This document shows positions 1 through 11,200 of a stretch of 64,000 nt of DNA, piece after piece. The stretch spans positions 41,386,001 to 41,450,000 of the forward strand of contig NC_134539.1 in assembly GCF_050624435.1 (NCBI RefSeq), in the 5' to 3' direction. The position numbers and the translations under genes were made by a program. Positions within the stretch are counted from its first letter, which is position 1. Each line of letters begins with the position of its first letter. Under the pieces are notes generated by a model. That model searched no databases. It had not been told where the DNA came from and was given only the letters and a program-made list of their open reading frames with translations. Source of the DNA: Tenrec ecaudatus. Taxonomy: Eukaryota; Chordata; Mammalia; Afrosoricida; Tenrecidae.

Positions 1-2361
1 ACATGTAGGAAGGGGATTTTCTGATCTGCACTGGACATTTACCTTTCAGGAGACTTTGTATCCTGTTAAAATATGGATTCTTATTTTACCAGGCAATTTA
101 GATGGAGCACCCAGGTTCTGGCTGACTTTTCTGGGTGATAGCTCCAGTGACAATATAATTTCAGAGCCTTTGCGGTGCTATTTTGGTTTGCTTGGTTTAT
201 CTGGGACAGTGAGACTCACACTGGGCCCTTCTGGTGGTGCCTAAGAGGCAGGAACATCTCCCCAGGCCAGCATCCTGGTTCCTCTCAGTTGGTGAGTAGG
301 AGGCTCTGTTTTAGAAGATTAAGGATCACTCCTGAGATCTGGCCACTGTAGTGCCAGGACTCCCTGCTCAGTTCCATCATGCCATCACAAACAGTGGGGA
401 AGATCACTTCCCAATGCTTCTCCCGCAGCAGCAACTACATCGGATCTCTTTCCCAATGTAATGATATGCAAGAAATGAGTTCTGTAGGATATTTTCTTCA
501 CACAGACTAACACCTGTTTTCCTTTCCTCGTCTTCCAAGATGAGATAATTACCAACAGACCTATGAAAATCCAACACAGGAGCCTTTCTGAAATTATACG
601 CATATAAAAGGATGCTACATATTTAGATCCACAAGAATAATCAGGTTAGGAAATATTGAGAAATAGTATCAGTTACTGTAATTTAGGTTTTCATTTTAAA
701 AAGTTGACAGAAGCAAAACAACTCAGGTTGTATCTCTCTGGCAGTGTCATAAAATGTTAAAATATCATGAGCTCTGTAGAGCCATGAGCTGCTAGTGTTC
801 CATTTGAGGGTCTTAAAAAGATGTAGAAATCTGCTTCTGTAAAGAAAACAGCCGAAAATACCATATGGAGCCATTTTCCTCCATCACCTGGTGTCATGAT
901 GAATTGGAATAGATTCACTGGCAACAAACAAGAACAAAATGCTTTCCTTTTCCTGGTCAAGTCACCAGAAACCCACCAAGCTCACTGCCACGGAGTCGAT
1001 GCTGATGGGTGTGTTGTTAATCTACATCTAATAATCACCTCTCCCCCGAAGCCTAACTTGATGATCCATCAAAATGGAGGGAAAGCATGCTCCCTGAGGA
1101 ACTTCCACTGTCAGTAGGGGTTGCCAAGATTGAGGAACACTAAAAAAGAGAAAAACTCAGAGGAAAAGGAAAATTGACCTTGATTTCAGAACTTATACAC
1201 AAGTTTACTTGAACACTCATAAAATGAAACCCCCAGAAAATTCCAGGGAAACTCTGAACGTGTATTTGGAACAGGATATGTTTCCTGTTTGGAATCTGTC
1301 ATGAAGTCAATGGATCAATTAGAGAGCTGTCATACGAGAAATGTAGCTTAAAACTTGACTGCACTCATCAACAAGTTGCTTGATTAACACGAAAAGTCAA
1401 CTGATTATATTTCACTCGAATAGTTTTTTCTTTGCTAATTTTTATAAGGGACAGGATTTAGCCCAAAGGGGAAGAAGTGGTATAAAAAGACAAATTACCA
1501 TCCAACCCTTTAAACCTCACGTGTTATTTATTACTGTAAAAATGCTCTCACTAATATGAGAATATAATCTGGGAGTTTCACCCTCAGAGTGTGGCACTTT
1601 TAGTCATTCTAATGTCAATTGGTACTGATTTCTAATTTAAATTTCTTTTTTTTAAAATTTCTGCTAATAATAAAACTTTATCAAACTTACAAAGCTTTCG
1701 TTGTTCTAGCAACATTTGTCACACGTTTCACTAAAGAACTCTGACATTCTCCTATTAAGAAGAATTGAGATATTCTACAGATTGAGTTTATAGAACAATT
1801 GATCGAATAAAATAATGACTAAATATGCTCCCCAACTGTGCTGACGCACACATGTAAATCTCTCTTGCAAACTGCTCACTTGTAACCAACCAATAGGGTC
1901 AACTAGACATGGTCTAGATTCTTTAGGAGAGATATCTTGCAATGTTTCGCTGTCAACTGTCGTAAGTGATACTATGAAGCTGATCTCTGCAGCATAACTC
2001 AGAAGCATCGGAAGTTGGGCTCTATTGCTGCCACTAGGTGCATGTCCTGTTGGGCTCTCGTTACATATCTTCTGCTTTGAACTCATCAACTCTGCATATC
2101 CCGCCTTAAAGATTCTTCCGGTCTCCATGGAGTAATAACATTACAGACGATGACAGGGCACTTTGGCCACTATTTAATCCAATGGGTTTCCGCAGCGCGG
2201 CACTACCTTGTAGGAAGCCTAGTGGCATTTGCTAGTATTCCATGGATAGAATCCAGGATTACTAGATGCCCTAGAGTGCATAGAATGGGTGTTGAAAATA
2301 AGGATTTGTCTCACATCCTATGTACTTCAAGTACCCGACAAAGATCGCTCATTCTCAACTT
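1..2361. other. Intergenic, no gene recognised
   Basis: Moderately AT-rich non-coding DNA. The open frames here are short, overlap on both strands and have no recognisable domain. No confident SINE or LINE was identified, though old relics could be present. Nothing supports a gene. Confidence 0.6.
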
Positions 2362-2609
2362 TCGTTGTTGTTCTTATGTGTCTTCCAGTTGGTATCAATC
2401 AAGTCATAACAAAACTACATACAGCAGAATGAAACACTGTCCAATCATGTGCCATCCTCAGAATAATTCGTATGTTTGTGCCCATTCTTACAACCACTGT
2501 TTCAATCCATCTTATCCTAGAGTGTTTTCTCTATCTCTCCTTCTCACTCTCTCTATGTATATATCTCTTGACAAATCATGAAGTCCTTTCTACAGGGACT
2601 TATCCCTAC
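2362..2609 (-). mobile_element. RTE LINE 3' end, first part (interrupted)
   Basis: Reverse-oriented 3' end of an RTE (BovB-clade) LINE. It starts with a TTGTTGTTCTTA-type terminus and runs through the stretch that reads gccatcctcag...ccactgtttcaatccatctt, which aligns by eye with the same stretch of the RTE copies near 12.7, 43.4 and 52.2 kb. The sequence breaks at 2609, where an LTR-like element begins, and resumes at 3049. It is a degraded fragment with no open reading frame. Confidence 0.75.
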
Positions 2610-3048
2610 TGTGATAGTTACATAATTTCATGTCAACTTGAAGATATATAGGTGTAGGGGTGGAGTCTAGCCTATCAATCAGGTCACAGCCTGATGGTGA
2701 CTCCTTGTGGGCACGGCCTTCTCATAAGGAGGGTCCTGGGAAGCTCCCCTCTCTCTTGGCCTTTACCTTCCTGCTTGTTGACCCTGATGGCTGCCAGAGC
2801 CCTGGAGATGCTGTCACCTCCACAAGACTTTGCACCCACCAGCAGGTGATGTTCCTACATTCTGCATTATTGCATGTGGCTTCATGAGTCTGAAGAAGGA
2901 CTTATGGATTAGTATCAGACTTACGGACTTGAGTTGGACTGGGGTGGGTTGTTTTATTTATGCACAATTGCCTCTTGATATACAACTCTCTCTTACACAT
3001 ATATGAGTATCATTGGAATTTTTTCTCTAGTCAATCCAGTCTAATGCA
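2610..3048 (+). mobile_element. Solo-LTR-like fossil inside RTE
   Basis: About 440 bp beginning TGTGATAGTTACATAATTTC and ending near CCAGTCTAATGCA. The same family occurs at 21598, 25565 and 34326, all sharing the TG...CA-type ends, an early gtcaacttgaag motif and a late ggacttgagttggactggg motif. It interrupts an RTE copy cleanly, which fixes both boundaries well. The ends and apparent short target duplication suggest a solo LTR of the ERVL/MaLR class. The exact family is not assigned. It is a non-coding, old fossil. Confidence 0.6.
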
Positions 3049-3312
3049 CTTCCTGATCTCCAAAGTAAATAAAATGAAATCTCTCCATCATTTTGTCTGT
3101 ACCAATTCCAAGACAGATTTGTCTGTTCTGGCAATCCGTGGTATATTCAATATTCTTCACAAATACCATAATTCAAATTCTTCTTCAATCTTCCTTATTC
3201 CTTGTTCATTTTTCACCTGCATACCAGAAACTGAAAATATCATGGCTTGGAGCCAATGAGCATTGTTCTCAGAGTGACATCTGTCCTTTTTTTTTAATAC
3301 TTTCATAGGACA
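3049..3312 (-). mobile_element. RTE LINE, second part (continuation)
   Basis: Resumes the RTE sequence interrupted at 2609: ctccaaagtaaataaaatg corresponds to the tgtccaaagtatgtgagac stretch seen in other RTE copies here. It continues through ccaagacagatttg, the ggtatattcaatattcttc motif, and ends near agtgacatctg. The outer LINE is therefore older than the LTR-like insert. Confidence 0.75.
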
Positions 3313-3671
3313 TCTAGAATTAAAAGATAATGGAATTTTCCAAAGAACATCCCATTACATGTGAAATTTATGTCAGGATAATAAAGAGGCATTAGAAATA
3401 GTTGTTATAAAAGAAGTTATCGGGCCTAATAAAGTCAAACCCAATGATCGGATTCAATAACTTCATTTATTTCTTAGGGAAATTGAGAACCACAAAAAGA
3501 AAGAAATGAATGCTGAAATCATAACTATTTGCAGGAATTGGCTGTTCTAAAATGATTTTACCAATTTAATCCCATTATCCCACAACTAGGATAGAGATAG
3601 TATACTTGATTCTGTCCTTTCCATATTTTAATGTAGATGTCGAAAAATCAAATAAACAAATAATAACAACA
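3313..3671. other. Intergenic, nothing recognised
   Basis: AT-rich DNA of about 360 bp between the RTE fragment and a SINE. No repeat, gene or regulatory structure was recognised. Confidence 0.5.
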
Positions 3672-3869
3672 AAACCCCCTAACAAATTTGTTTGTGACTC
3701 ATAGTTACCCCTTAGGACAGAGAAAAACTGCACATTGGGGTTCTCAAGACTGTAAATCATTGTAGGATCACATAGCCTCAACTTTATCCATGGATGGGCT
3801 CATGAGTTTGAATAGTTGACCTTGTGGTTGGCAGTTCAATATGTAGCCCACTGTATCACCAGGACTCCT
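3672..3869 (-). mobile_element. AfroSINE-type SINE
   Basis: Reverse-oriented tRNA-derived SINE. It shows the family order read on the + strand: gactcatag near the left, a tctgagactgtaa-like core, ccttgtggttggcagttcaa (tRNA-related head), and the closing caccaggactcct. Diverged. Confidence 0.75.
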
Positions 3870-4754
3870 TAAAATCAAATAGAATCCTGTTATTTCTGGT
3901 CATGTATTATAATAGCAATTAGATTTTATTTTCATGGTTTAGATACACATTTTATATAGAAAACTCCATTTAGTGGTTTTCTCCATCTATAATCTACAAA
4001 TCCACAGGTAGTCATTTGAACCAAAGAACTTGTGTTGTCGTGGATACCTTTTTCATTATAGCAACTTTTGCTATACCTTCAAATGTTCAGAAATTGGACC
4101 AGGCAGCATTCTGAAAGAGGTACCTTTCCCAAAACAGACACAAAAATAGAGGCAATCATCTTCAACTGACAGAAAAGAGTGGTGATCTCAGAAAGGCTGC
4201 AAAGTTAATCAACACTGAATCATAGTAAGGACAATGAAGCATCAGATTATTAGACAACAGCCTTCAAAAGTGCAATACTTACAATCCAGGAGGAACGTGG
4301 GTGATTGGAAAGCTTGGTTCAACATCTACTAAGCACTCCCATGGCACATATCACAGATTACTGAGAGTTGGTCCAAAGTTTACTGCCACAATCCAGGAGA
4401 ATTGAGCATGGCTTTGTATGTGAAGCAGAGAAATAAACCATTTTCATCATTTTATGCACTTTAAATTTATCACCCCAGCCTTCCACAGAAATCAAAGACA
4501 TGTCACTGGTTTTATAGCTGCTTTTGTTGTTGTTATTGTTTTGTGGTCAATGTTTTTTGTTGTTTTATTTTGCTATCCTCATAATTTGGTCATTACAAGA
4601 AAGAACAATATAAAATTGGTGCTAAAAAAAGCGCTCATTTTAAGAATCCATAGAACCTTTCTTTTTTTCTCTATGCTCACAAGAAATAAGTAACATTTAT
4701 GATCTCTTCTGGTCTACACTGCTGGAAGACTCAGAGACCTCTGTCACACGCTAA
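3870..4754. other. Intergenic, nothing recognised
   Basis: About 880 bp of AT-rich sequence. Open frames are short and uninformative. No repeat family was identified with confidence. Confidence 0.5.
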
Positions 4755-4942
4755 GAGTCCCGGTGGGGTAGTGACCCAGTGTTGGGCCGCAATCTGCAAG
4801 GTGGGCTGTTTGGAAAATCCAGCAACTCTCCAGGAAAAACACAGACTTTCTACTCCCATAAACTGTTACAGTGTCAGAAACTCATGGGGGCAGTTACACC
4901 CTGTCCCATCGACTCCCTGTGAGTCAGTAATGAAGATCCAGG
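4755..4942 (+). mobile_element. AfroSINE-type SINE
   Basis: Forward copy beginning gagtcccggtggggtagtga (head of the family) and passing through gtcagaaactcatgggggca to the gtgagtcagtaatg tail. Diverged, and the tail is incomplete. Confidence 0.75.
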
Positions 4943-5010
4943 ATCGTAAAATAAAAGAATTGTGATTAACATTTATAAAACCTTGCTTAAATAGATAATA
5001 CCTTCAAACC

Positions 5011-5209
5011 CAAACCAAAACTCATTGCCATGCTGATTCATAGTGATCCATTAGAACTGGATAGAACTATCCCTTCTGAGTTTCTGAGACTGTAACTCTT
5101 TAACAGACTAGAAAGCCTCATCTTTCTCCCAAGGAGCTGGCTGGTGGCTTCAAACTGCTGACCTTGTGGTTAGCAGCCCAACACATAACCACTACCCAAT
5201 AAGGGCTCC
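5011..5209 (-). mobile_element. AfroSINE-type SINE, near full length
   Basis: Reverse copy: caaaccaaaactcattgcca (RTE-like tail), tttctgagactgtaactctt, agaaagcctcatctttctcc, gaccttgtggttagcagccc and final gggctcc. One of the best-preserved copies of the family in the window. Confidence 0.85.
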
Positions 5210-6426
5210 TAGCCAATACTGACTCTTAAATACCATTTCACTCATTTTTAAATTTGTCATTTTACTCCTTATATGATTGGTATTTCCAGTGCCAGCCTGA
5301 GTGGATGCTCTTCCAGGGAGCAGGAGGTGAGGTGAAGAGGAATGAAGGCAGGCCGGCACCTGTAGACTTCCTGTGGAGCTATAGCCAAATGGCCTTTGAA
5401 AGGCAATTCAGAGTAAGAAGTAAACAGAAAGAAAGAATAAATGAGTGGGGTTCAGTATGCATCTTTGACAGAAATCTCTCCTTATACCAAGCACCTACTT
5501 CTTTTGAGCTCGGTCACACTTTTTCTAAAGAAATCAGAAATGTTTCAATCACATCTTCAATATGGTTCATTGGAAATTTGAAGTAGACTAAATATTGATA
5601 AGAAGCAAACAAAAATCCATTTTAAAAGGACTCAGAGACAACATGGAATCCTGTTCTTCACAGAAGTTCCTCTGCACAATTAGATTTAGCATTCCAAAGG
5701 GCTGTGTGGCTAAAAGCACATTTTTTTGATAAAGATGCAAAGCAGGAATCTAAGCTGGTTCTAGGATAATGGCTAAGTGTTCAGTGGGGATGGATGTTAA
5801 GTACTCCGGTTTATTACCTACTGCTTATTGCATTTTGAAAGCCTTAAAATGATCATTTAATGTAGTCAAGATTCCAAAGAGTTTATTTTCTGCCACATAC
5901 TTTTGGAGGAAACCTGTGAGATATGACCAGAGATCAGAGGTTAAAATGTTATTACATTTATGGAAACAATAAACACATTTCTAAAAATGAAAGGGCAGCT
6001 CCAAGCTGTGAAGAATTTTCTGTTTGTTTTTAACACACTTCCCATTTCCAAGCCCTGACTCATAGTGCCAGTGCTCTGGGCAGTGAGCTTTAAATCATAC
6101 ATCTAAAAAAATAAAAGTTCTGATTTTTTGGGAATCTTTTGAAGGCATACATATAATTTTTCTGTGACTTTAACCAAGGAAGTGACACACTGACCCACTA
6201 TGGACCACTGACTCAACAGAGGATCAAAGCCTTCAGTGGCGCATCAGGGCCAAGAAAAACTTTATGTGAGGTAAGGTGGTTGCATGTTTATAAATGGTAA
6301 ACATTTTAAAAATCTCTATTTCTGTGGCTTTTAAAGTTAAAGAAAGGCAACAAAATAACATGCATCTTTCAACTTATTGCTATGGGAAACGTTGACAAAA
6401 ATATGGGATAAAAATCTTTTCATGGT
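5210..6426. other. Intergenic, nothing recognised
   Basis: About 1.2 kb. A 110-codon open frame at 5254-5586 has no recognisable domain and no splice or promoter context. No repeat was assigned. Confidence 0.5.
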
Positions 6427-6995
6427 GAGTTGGGTGAAGGTTTACGGAACAGATCATCAGTGTTACATCCAACAAGTGATGTACACTTCGTTTATTGCTT
6501 CCCCTCAGTTTATCATCACTTATCCATCCTTCTTCTCTGTTTCCGGTTTCCATTCCTCTTTCTCAGCTAACCCTGCAGAGTTTTGTTCTTAGATAAATAC
6601 TACCCTTTGATCTCAGGCAGTTGATTCTTCTAAGTTATGCACACGGATCCCCTTAGCACTCACTGCCATCAAGTCAATCCCAGAGGGTTAGTTCAATTGG
6701 AAGCCTGAAGGGTGATGGAGGACCATGGTCCCAAGGATTCCACTAGTCTCTCTCCAACCACTAAGCTTAGTCTCTTGTATGGTTCTGAATTTTATTCCAG
6801 ATATCTCTCCCACTCTATCCAAGACCTTTTAATATCACCCTTTTCAGAGTAATTGGTAGTGATAGATGGCCACCATCTAGTTCATATGATCTCAAGGTCA
6901 TGAACACTGATATTCACATGGTCCATTAGCCCACCGGACTAATTATCTCCATCTGTCTTTGATTTTTATCACTCTTTTTTCCTCCAGACAGGGAG
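6427..6995 (-). mobile_element. L1 3' UTR fragment, afrotherian type
   Basis: Reverse-oriented. Contains aaggtttacggaacagatca near the left end, a ctagtctctctccaaccact stretch, and the run ggccaccatctagttcatat ... ggtccattagcccaccggac. I recognise this order from afrotherian L1 3' UTRs. The copy is old, has no coding part and is truncated at its 5' end. The family assignment is from memory. Confidence 0.55.
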
Positions 6996-8119
6996 AGCCC
7001 TGATATTTGAGGAAACAGCAGAGAAGAAACCGAGGCCAAAGAAGATGAGTGAAACAAAAGAAGAAAAACCATACAAAACGCAGCAAGAAAGAATAGAAAG
7101 AGACACGTACCTAAAAACACAAAAGAAAGCATTTTATTAGTGTGTTCATCACAGTTTTCAATAGGAAAATATATTAAAAGGACAGTTTCAGTCTGTCCTC
7201 TAGAGGAACTATGAGTGAGAATTGACTTTAAGGCATATTACAAGGAAAAAAATGCACTTACAAGGCATTGGCTTGTCCTGGTTTTGGGGTTACCAAACCC
7301 AAGATATGGAGGACAGGCAGGTAGGCTGTTATGATAGAATGCACCAATCTAAAGGCAAAATTTAGTCTTTTCCAAAAAAACCTCAAGTTTGATTTTACCG
7401 CCTTCACTGGATTGAATAAGGGATTATTATACCCATAGCATAATAATCTCCTTTACAGCCAACAGATAGTAGATGCTTGCATTATCTACAAAATACTGGG
7501 TTCATGTTTCCTAAAATAACTGGGAATATAGCCTAGTCAAGTGGCCACACAGAGCTAACCATCACGATCACACTAGATTCAGTACTGCCGAAGGAAACCA
7601 ACGAAAAGAAAACAGCAGTAGCCTGAACAAGGTAGACACTTCTTCCCTGTCTTATAAAGCCTGAGCTGTCAGGGTAGCTCCAGCAGGGAGGCCCCTCCGT
7701 CAGAAACGACTGTACTTTGTTCCTTCGTGGCTCCCTGTCAACTTTAAGGCAGTATTTATTTGGGAAAGCTGGAGGTCGTGGTTACTTATCAAATTCTATG
7801 GAATTCTTTCACTACCATAACAATCGATACCGCCATATCTGCACATATCTGAAAACATTCGTCTTTGGTGTTGACCAAGGTTAGCAAAGAGAATCAGGCT
7901 GCAGATCCTGTTTGGACTACTTTTTTCTTTTTCTTTGTAATGCCACTATATAAATTGTCAGTCGTTCAGAGTTTGCTCTAGAATAGAGCATTTCTCTGCA
8001 AATCTCAAACGTTTGCTGTTGATTCCAAATGAACCATTGATGAAAAGCTGTTTTGTGATTCACCAATGCTTTGTGACTTCTGAAAGGAGAAGCTAATAAA
8101 GCCATAAAGATATATATAT
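6996..8119. other. Intergenic, nothing recognised
   Basis: About 1.1 kb without a recognisable gene or repeat. A purine-rich stretch near 7020-7130 gives a low-complexity open frame on the - strand that I do not consider real. Confidence 0.5.
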
Positions 8120-8690
8120 CTTTTTTCCCCTCAAAACCATTTTATTGGGAGCTATCACAGATATAATGTCATTTCAGAGTTCAATCACATCAAGAAGTGG
8201 TGTGAAATTTCTACCATGATCATTTACAAAACGTGCCCTTTCTTCTTAAACTCCTTGACATCAGCTCCCCTTTACCCTGTCCCCTACTGTACCTTCCGGA
8301 AACCATTATTCTCCTTACCTTACTATCTCTGTAGATTCATCAGTCCTGGGCTTTATGTACTGAAAAACAGAAAAATGTATTGGAAAAGTTCAAGAGCACC
8401 CCCCCACCAATGACAAAATATATCTCAGATAAACTGCCATATGAAAAGAAAATAAGTAGCAGAAAATATTGAATATCAGATTAGGCCCAACGTGCATCAG
8501 AGTGGGAGTCTAGTGACCAAGTCCTACCCATTCAAATCTGGGTTATCATTTTGATCTCTATACTCATCTCTCCAATGCGCTGTTTGGTAACCAGTTTCCT
8601 CTCATCCCTCTATTACGGATCAGGCGAATTCACTGGAGGCTTATTTCCTAGGTAAACCATGTCTTATCTCTCCTACCTCAACAACGCATT
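8120..8690 (-). mobile_element. L1 3' end fragment (second type)
   Basis: The left end reads ccattttattgggagctatc, the reverse complement of a gctcccaataaaatgg polyadenylation end. It continues with a pyrimidine-rich tract and a caaatctgggttatcatttt stretch. The first 250 bp look like an L1 3' terminus. Extension to 8690 is less certain. Confidence 0.45.
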
Positions 8691-9271
8691 TCCGAACATT
8701 GGTCAGTCCCTAAAGTTGGTCATTACCAATTCAGCTCCAAAATTTCCATTATTTATATGTCCCTCTAGTACAAAGACTTCTTGACTTTTCAGCAAAATTC
8801 TTCTGTGCTCCAAATATAAAGGTATTTATCACATCAGTGTTTTTAATACATTGAGCCTACTATGTCCACTCCCTTTCACTCCCCATCTCAGGCCATCATT
8901 TTCTTCTTACTCGGCATGGCTTCTATGGTCTAGCCATCAAAAGTCTCCCTGCTGGCTCTGCGGGGTAAATATCTATGAGCTAATTCCTAGGTCCAAGCCA
9001 GTCAAACCCACCAGCTGCTCCATGGGAGAAAGATGAGGTCGTGTAAAGATTTGGCCCTGTAAAGATTGACGGACATGGAAACCATTAATAGATCCACTGT
9101 GAGTCAGAATTGCCTTGATTAAATGCAAAACTTACTTATATCTTCCTCCATGCCTAAGCAGTTAAATGTACTGGGAGAAAAGCACACGCATGATCATTGG
9201 TCACACTTTAAATTCCTAATCACAAAGGCCAAGTGTGTTTTTCCAATTGTTATCAAAACCAAATTCCCCTA
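8691..9271. other. Intergenic with SINE-like traces
   Basis: About 580 bp. The segment around 8990-9120 (cccaccagctgctccatggg ... ctgtgagtcagaattgcctt) looks like a decayed forward SINE. Otherwise nothing was recognised. Confidence 0.4.
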
Positions 9272-9476
9272 CTCTCTCATGGTGCACTGGGTTGTGTGTT
9301 GGGCTGTTAACTGCAAGGTCAGCGGTGTAGCGCCACCATCTGTTTCCAAGGAAAAAGATGTTGTGATCCCCTCCCGTGAAGATGGCTGGTCTCCAGAGGC
9401 CTAAAGAGAAGTTCTGCTCCGTCAGAACTGACTCAGGAGCAGCTGGTTTGGTTTGATTGGGTTGGGTTCTCTTTGC
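9272..9476 (+). mobile_element. AfroSINE-type SINE
   Basis: Forward copy: ggtgcactgggttgtgtgtt and gggctgttaactgcaaggtc (head), ccgtcagaactgactcagga (tail) and a terminal ggtttggtttgattgggttg. Confidence 0.75.
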
Positions 9477-9887
9477 TTAAACACTCAACAGCCACTTTTC
9501 CTTCTCACTTCTAGCAGATTCTCCTACCTCTGGCTTCACTGTTAGCAATGACATTTGATTGGAAGCATCCATTCTGGAGACTGACCCATCCTGTCTTATT
9601 AAGTCCAACACAACCCTTTTTCACTTTGAAAATATTTCTTCAGTTTAGTACCAATGAAAGTATGTGACTGTACTAAAAATATCAGTCTTTGAAATCATTA
9701 TATATTCTCTATTTAGGTGCTCATATGATGGGCAGCATGTGACAAGTGGCTTCCACAGGAGAAAGAGTAGATTCATTTCCTCAGTTTCACCTTCCCTCTG
9801 GGACATATGCTCATTGACTAGAACGGTGGAACAAAAATTCACACATTTTAATTTATATAACTTTTTAATTCAAAATTCATTTTGATC

Positions 9888-10071
9888 AATTTAATTCTGA
9901 CTTACAAGACCCTATAGGGCAGAGCAGAGCTGCCCTTATATGTTTCTGAGACTGTAAATCTTAAGTGAGTAGAAAGCCTCATCTTTCTCCTGAGAAGAAG
10001 CCAGTAGGTTTGAATTGCTGATCTTGCCCTTAGCATCCTAACTTATAGCCCACTCTGTCACTAGGGTATTC
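9888..10071 (-). mobile_element. AfroSINE-type SINE
   Basis: Reverse copy: attctgacttacaagaccct, agggcagagcagagctgccc, tttctgagactgtaaatctt, agaaagcctcatctttctcc and gcccactctgtcactagggt. It abuts an RTE 3' end. Confidence 0.75.
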
Positions 10072-10562
10072 AAGACCTTTAAACGGTTGAAGGGCATGGC
10101 TAAGGTGTGCCTAACTCAAGCCTTGGTCTATCCAATCATCTCATATGCATGTGAAAGTTGGACATTGAAAAAGCAAGCCCGATGAAAAAGTGAGGCATTT
10201 GAATTTTTTGGTTCTGGTAAAGTATTGAAATTATTGTGGACTGCCAAAAGAACAAACAAGTCTGTCTGAAAAGTAGTCAGCCAGAATGCTCCTTAGAAGT
10301 GAGGAAGGCAAAGCTGTGTTTCAGGTGCTTTGGCCATGCGATTCGGAAAGAGCAGTCCCTGGACAGGTGCATCCTGCTTGGTGAAAGAGCACAGCGAATA
10401 CAGGAAGGCTCGCACGGCGATGCTCGAGACATAGCTGCTGCAACGATGGACTCCCACATCGGACGAGGGTGAGGATGGCCTGGGACCGGGGATGCTGCAC
10501 TCTGCTGCACACGTGAGGGCTGCTGTGAATTGGAACGGACTCCTCTGGACCAGACAGCAGAA
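10072..10562 (+). mobile_element. RTE LINE 3' end (C-terminal ORF and tail)
   Basis: Forward RTE fragment. Translation gives a C-terminal peptide including ECSLEVRKAKLCFRCFGHA and KEQSLDRCILLGE, the region after the RTE reverse transcriptase, comparable with the - strand peptides at 24.2 and 52.4 kb. It ends in a tail (ctgctgtgaattggaacgga) related to the SINE tails. Only the 3' portion is present and the frame is degraded. A 152-codon antisense frame over this segment is a shadow. Confidence 0.8.
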
Positions 10563-11069
10563 AGTTTTGTTTGCTCTTTGAGGAGGGTGAGAGATGCTGA
10601 GTGTGAACTGTCCGTTCACTTTATATGACAGAGGTCTAATGTGACACAACTGCAAAGTATGAACCATTCGCTGCCTCTTTTTAAATTTAAACATCCATTT
10701 AAAATACTTAGCACATTGGCTGGCATATAATAAACAATAAATTTTACCCATTATTCTTATTAAAGTTTATGCTCCAGTCAAGTGAAGAGCATGTATAAAT
10801 GTAGAGGTAAACACTGGCATCTTTTAGTGCTAAACAACTATGCTAGGTGTTTAGAGCAGAGAGAGAGCGCCAGCGACTACAGCCTGACAGATTAGAGATG
10901 AAATGTTATGTGTGAGATGCACGTGATTAAAAATAACACTCACAGCAGTGAATCAACAGTTAAGATACAATGTGGGGCACAAATGGAAATGATTTCTAGA
11001 CCCTTTGCTTCAAAAGAGATAAGCTATAAAGTCAGTGTACGTGTGTATGGTGTAGGGTTTATAAAGGAA
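10563..11069. other. Intergenic, nothing recognised
   Basis: AT-rich sequence. A short agcacattggctggcatata stretch near 10710 resembles the end of an L2/MIR-type relic but is too short to call. Confidence 0.45.
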
Positions 11070-11200
11070 ATTCACTCTCATTATCTCATTTAGTCCTCCT
11101 GGGCTTTAGATGGAAAGGTGGGTATTTCTATCTTCGTTTTATTAACGAAGGAGAGGTTGTGATCTGCCTCAACTCCTTTTGCTCAATGACAGAGCCTGGA
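11070..11200 (-). mobile_element. MIR relic
   Basis: Reads on the + strand as the reverse complement of the MIR core: cattatctcatttagtcctc, then ggaaaggtgggtatttctat, then a gagaggttgtgatctgcctc segment. Ancient mammalian-wide SINE, heavily diverged. Confidence 0.55.

Noticed and set aside
2150-2581. 143-codon + strand open frame
   Set aside because: Its second half is reversed RTE 3' sequence, and the first half has no domain. There is no promoter or splice context.
10293-10751. 152-codon minus-strand frame
   Set aside because: Shadow of the forward RTE 3' end, whose own + frame matches the RTE C-terminus.
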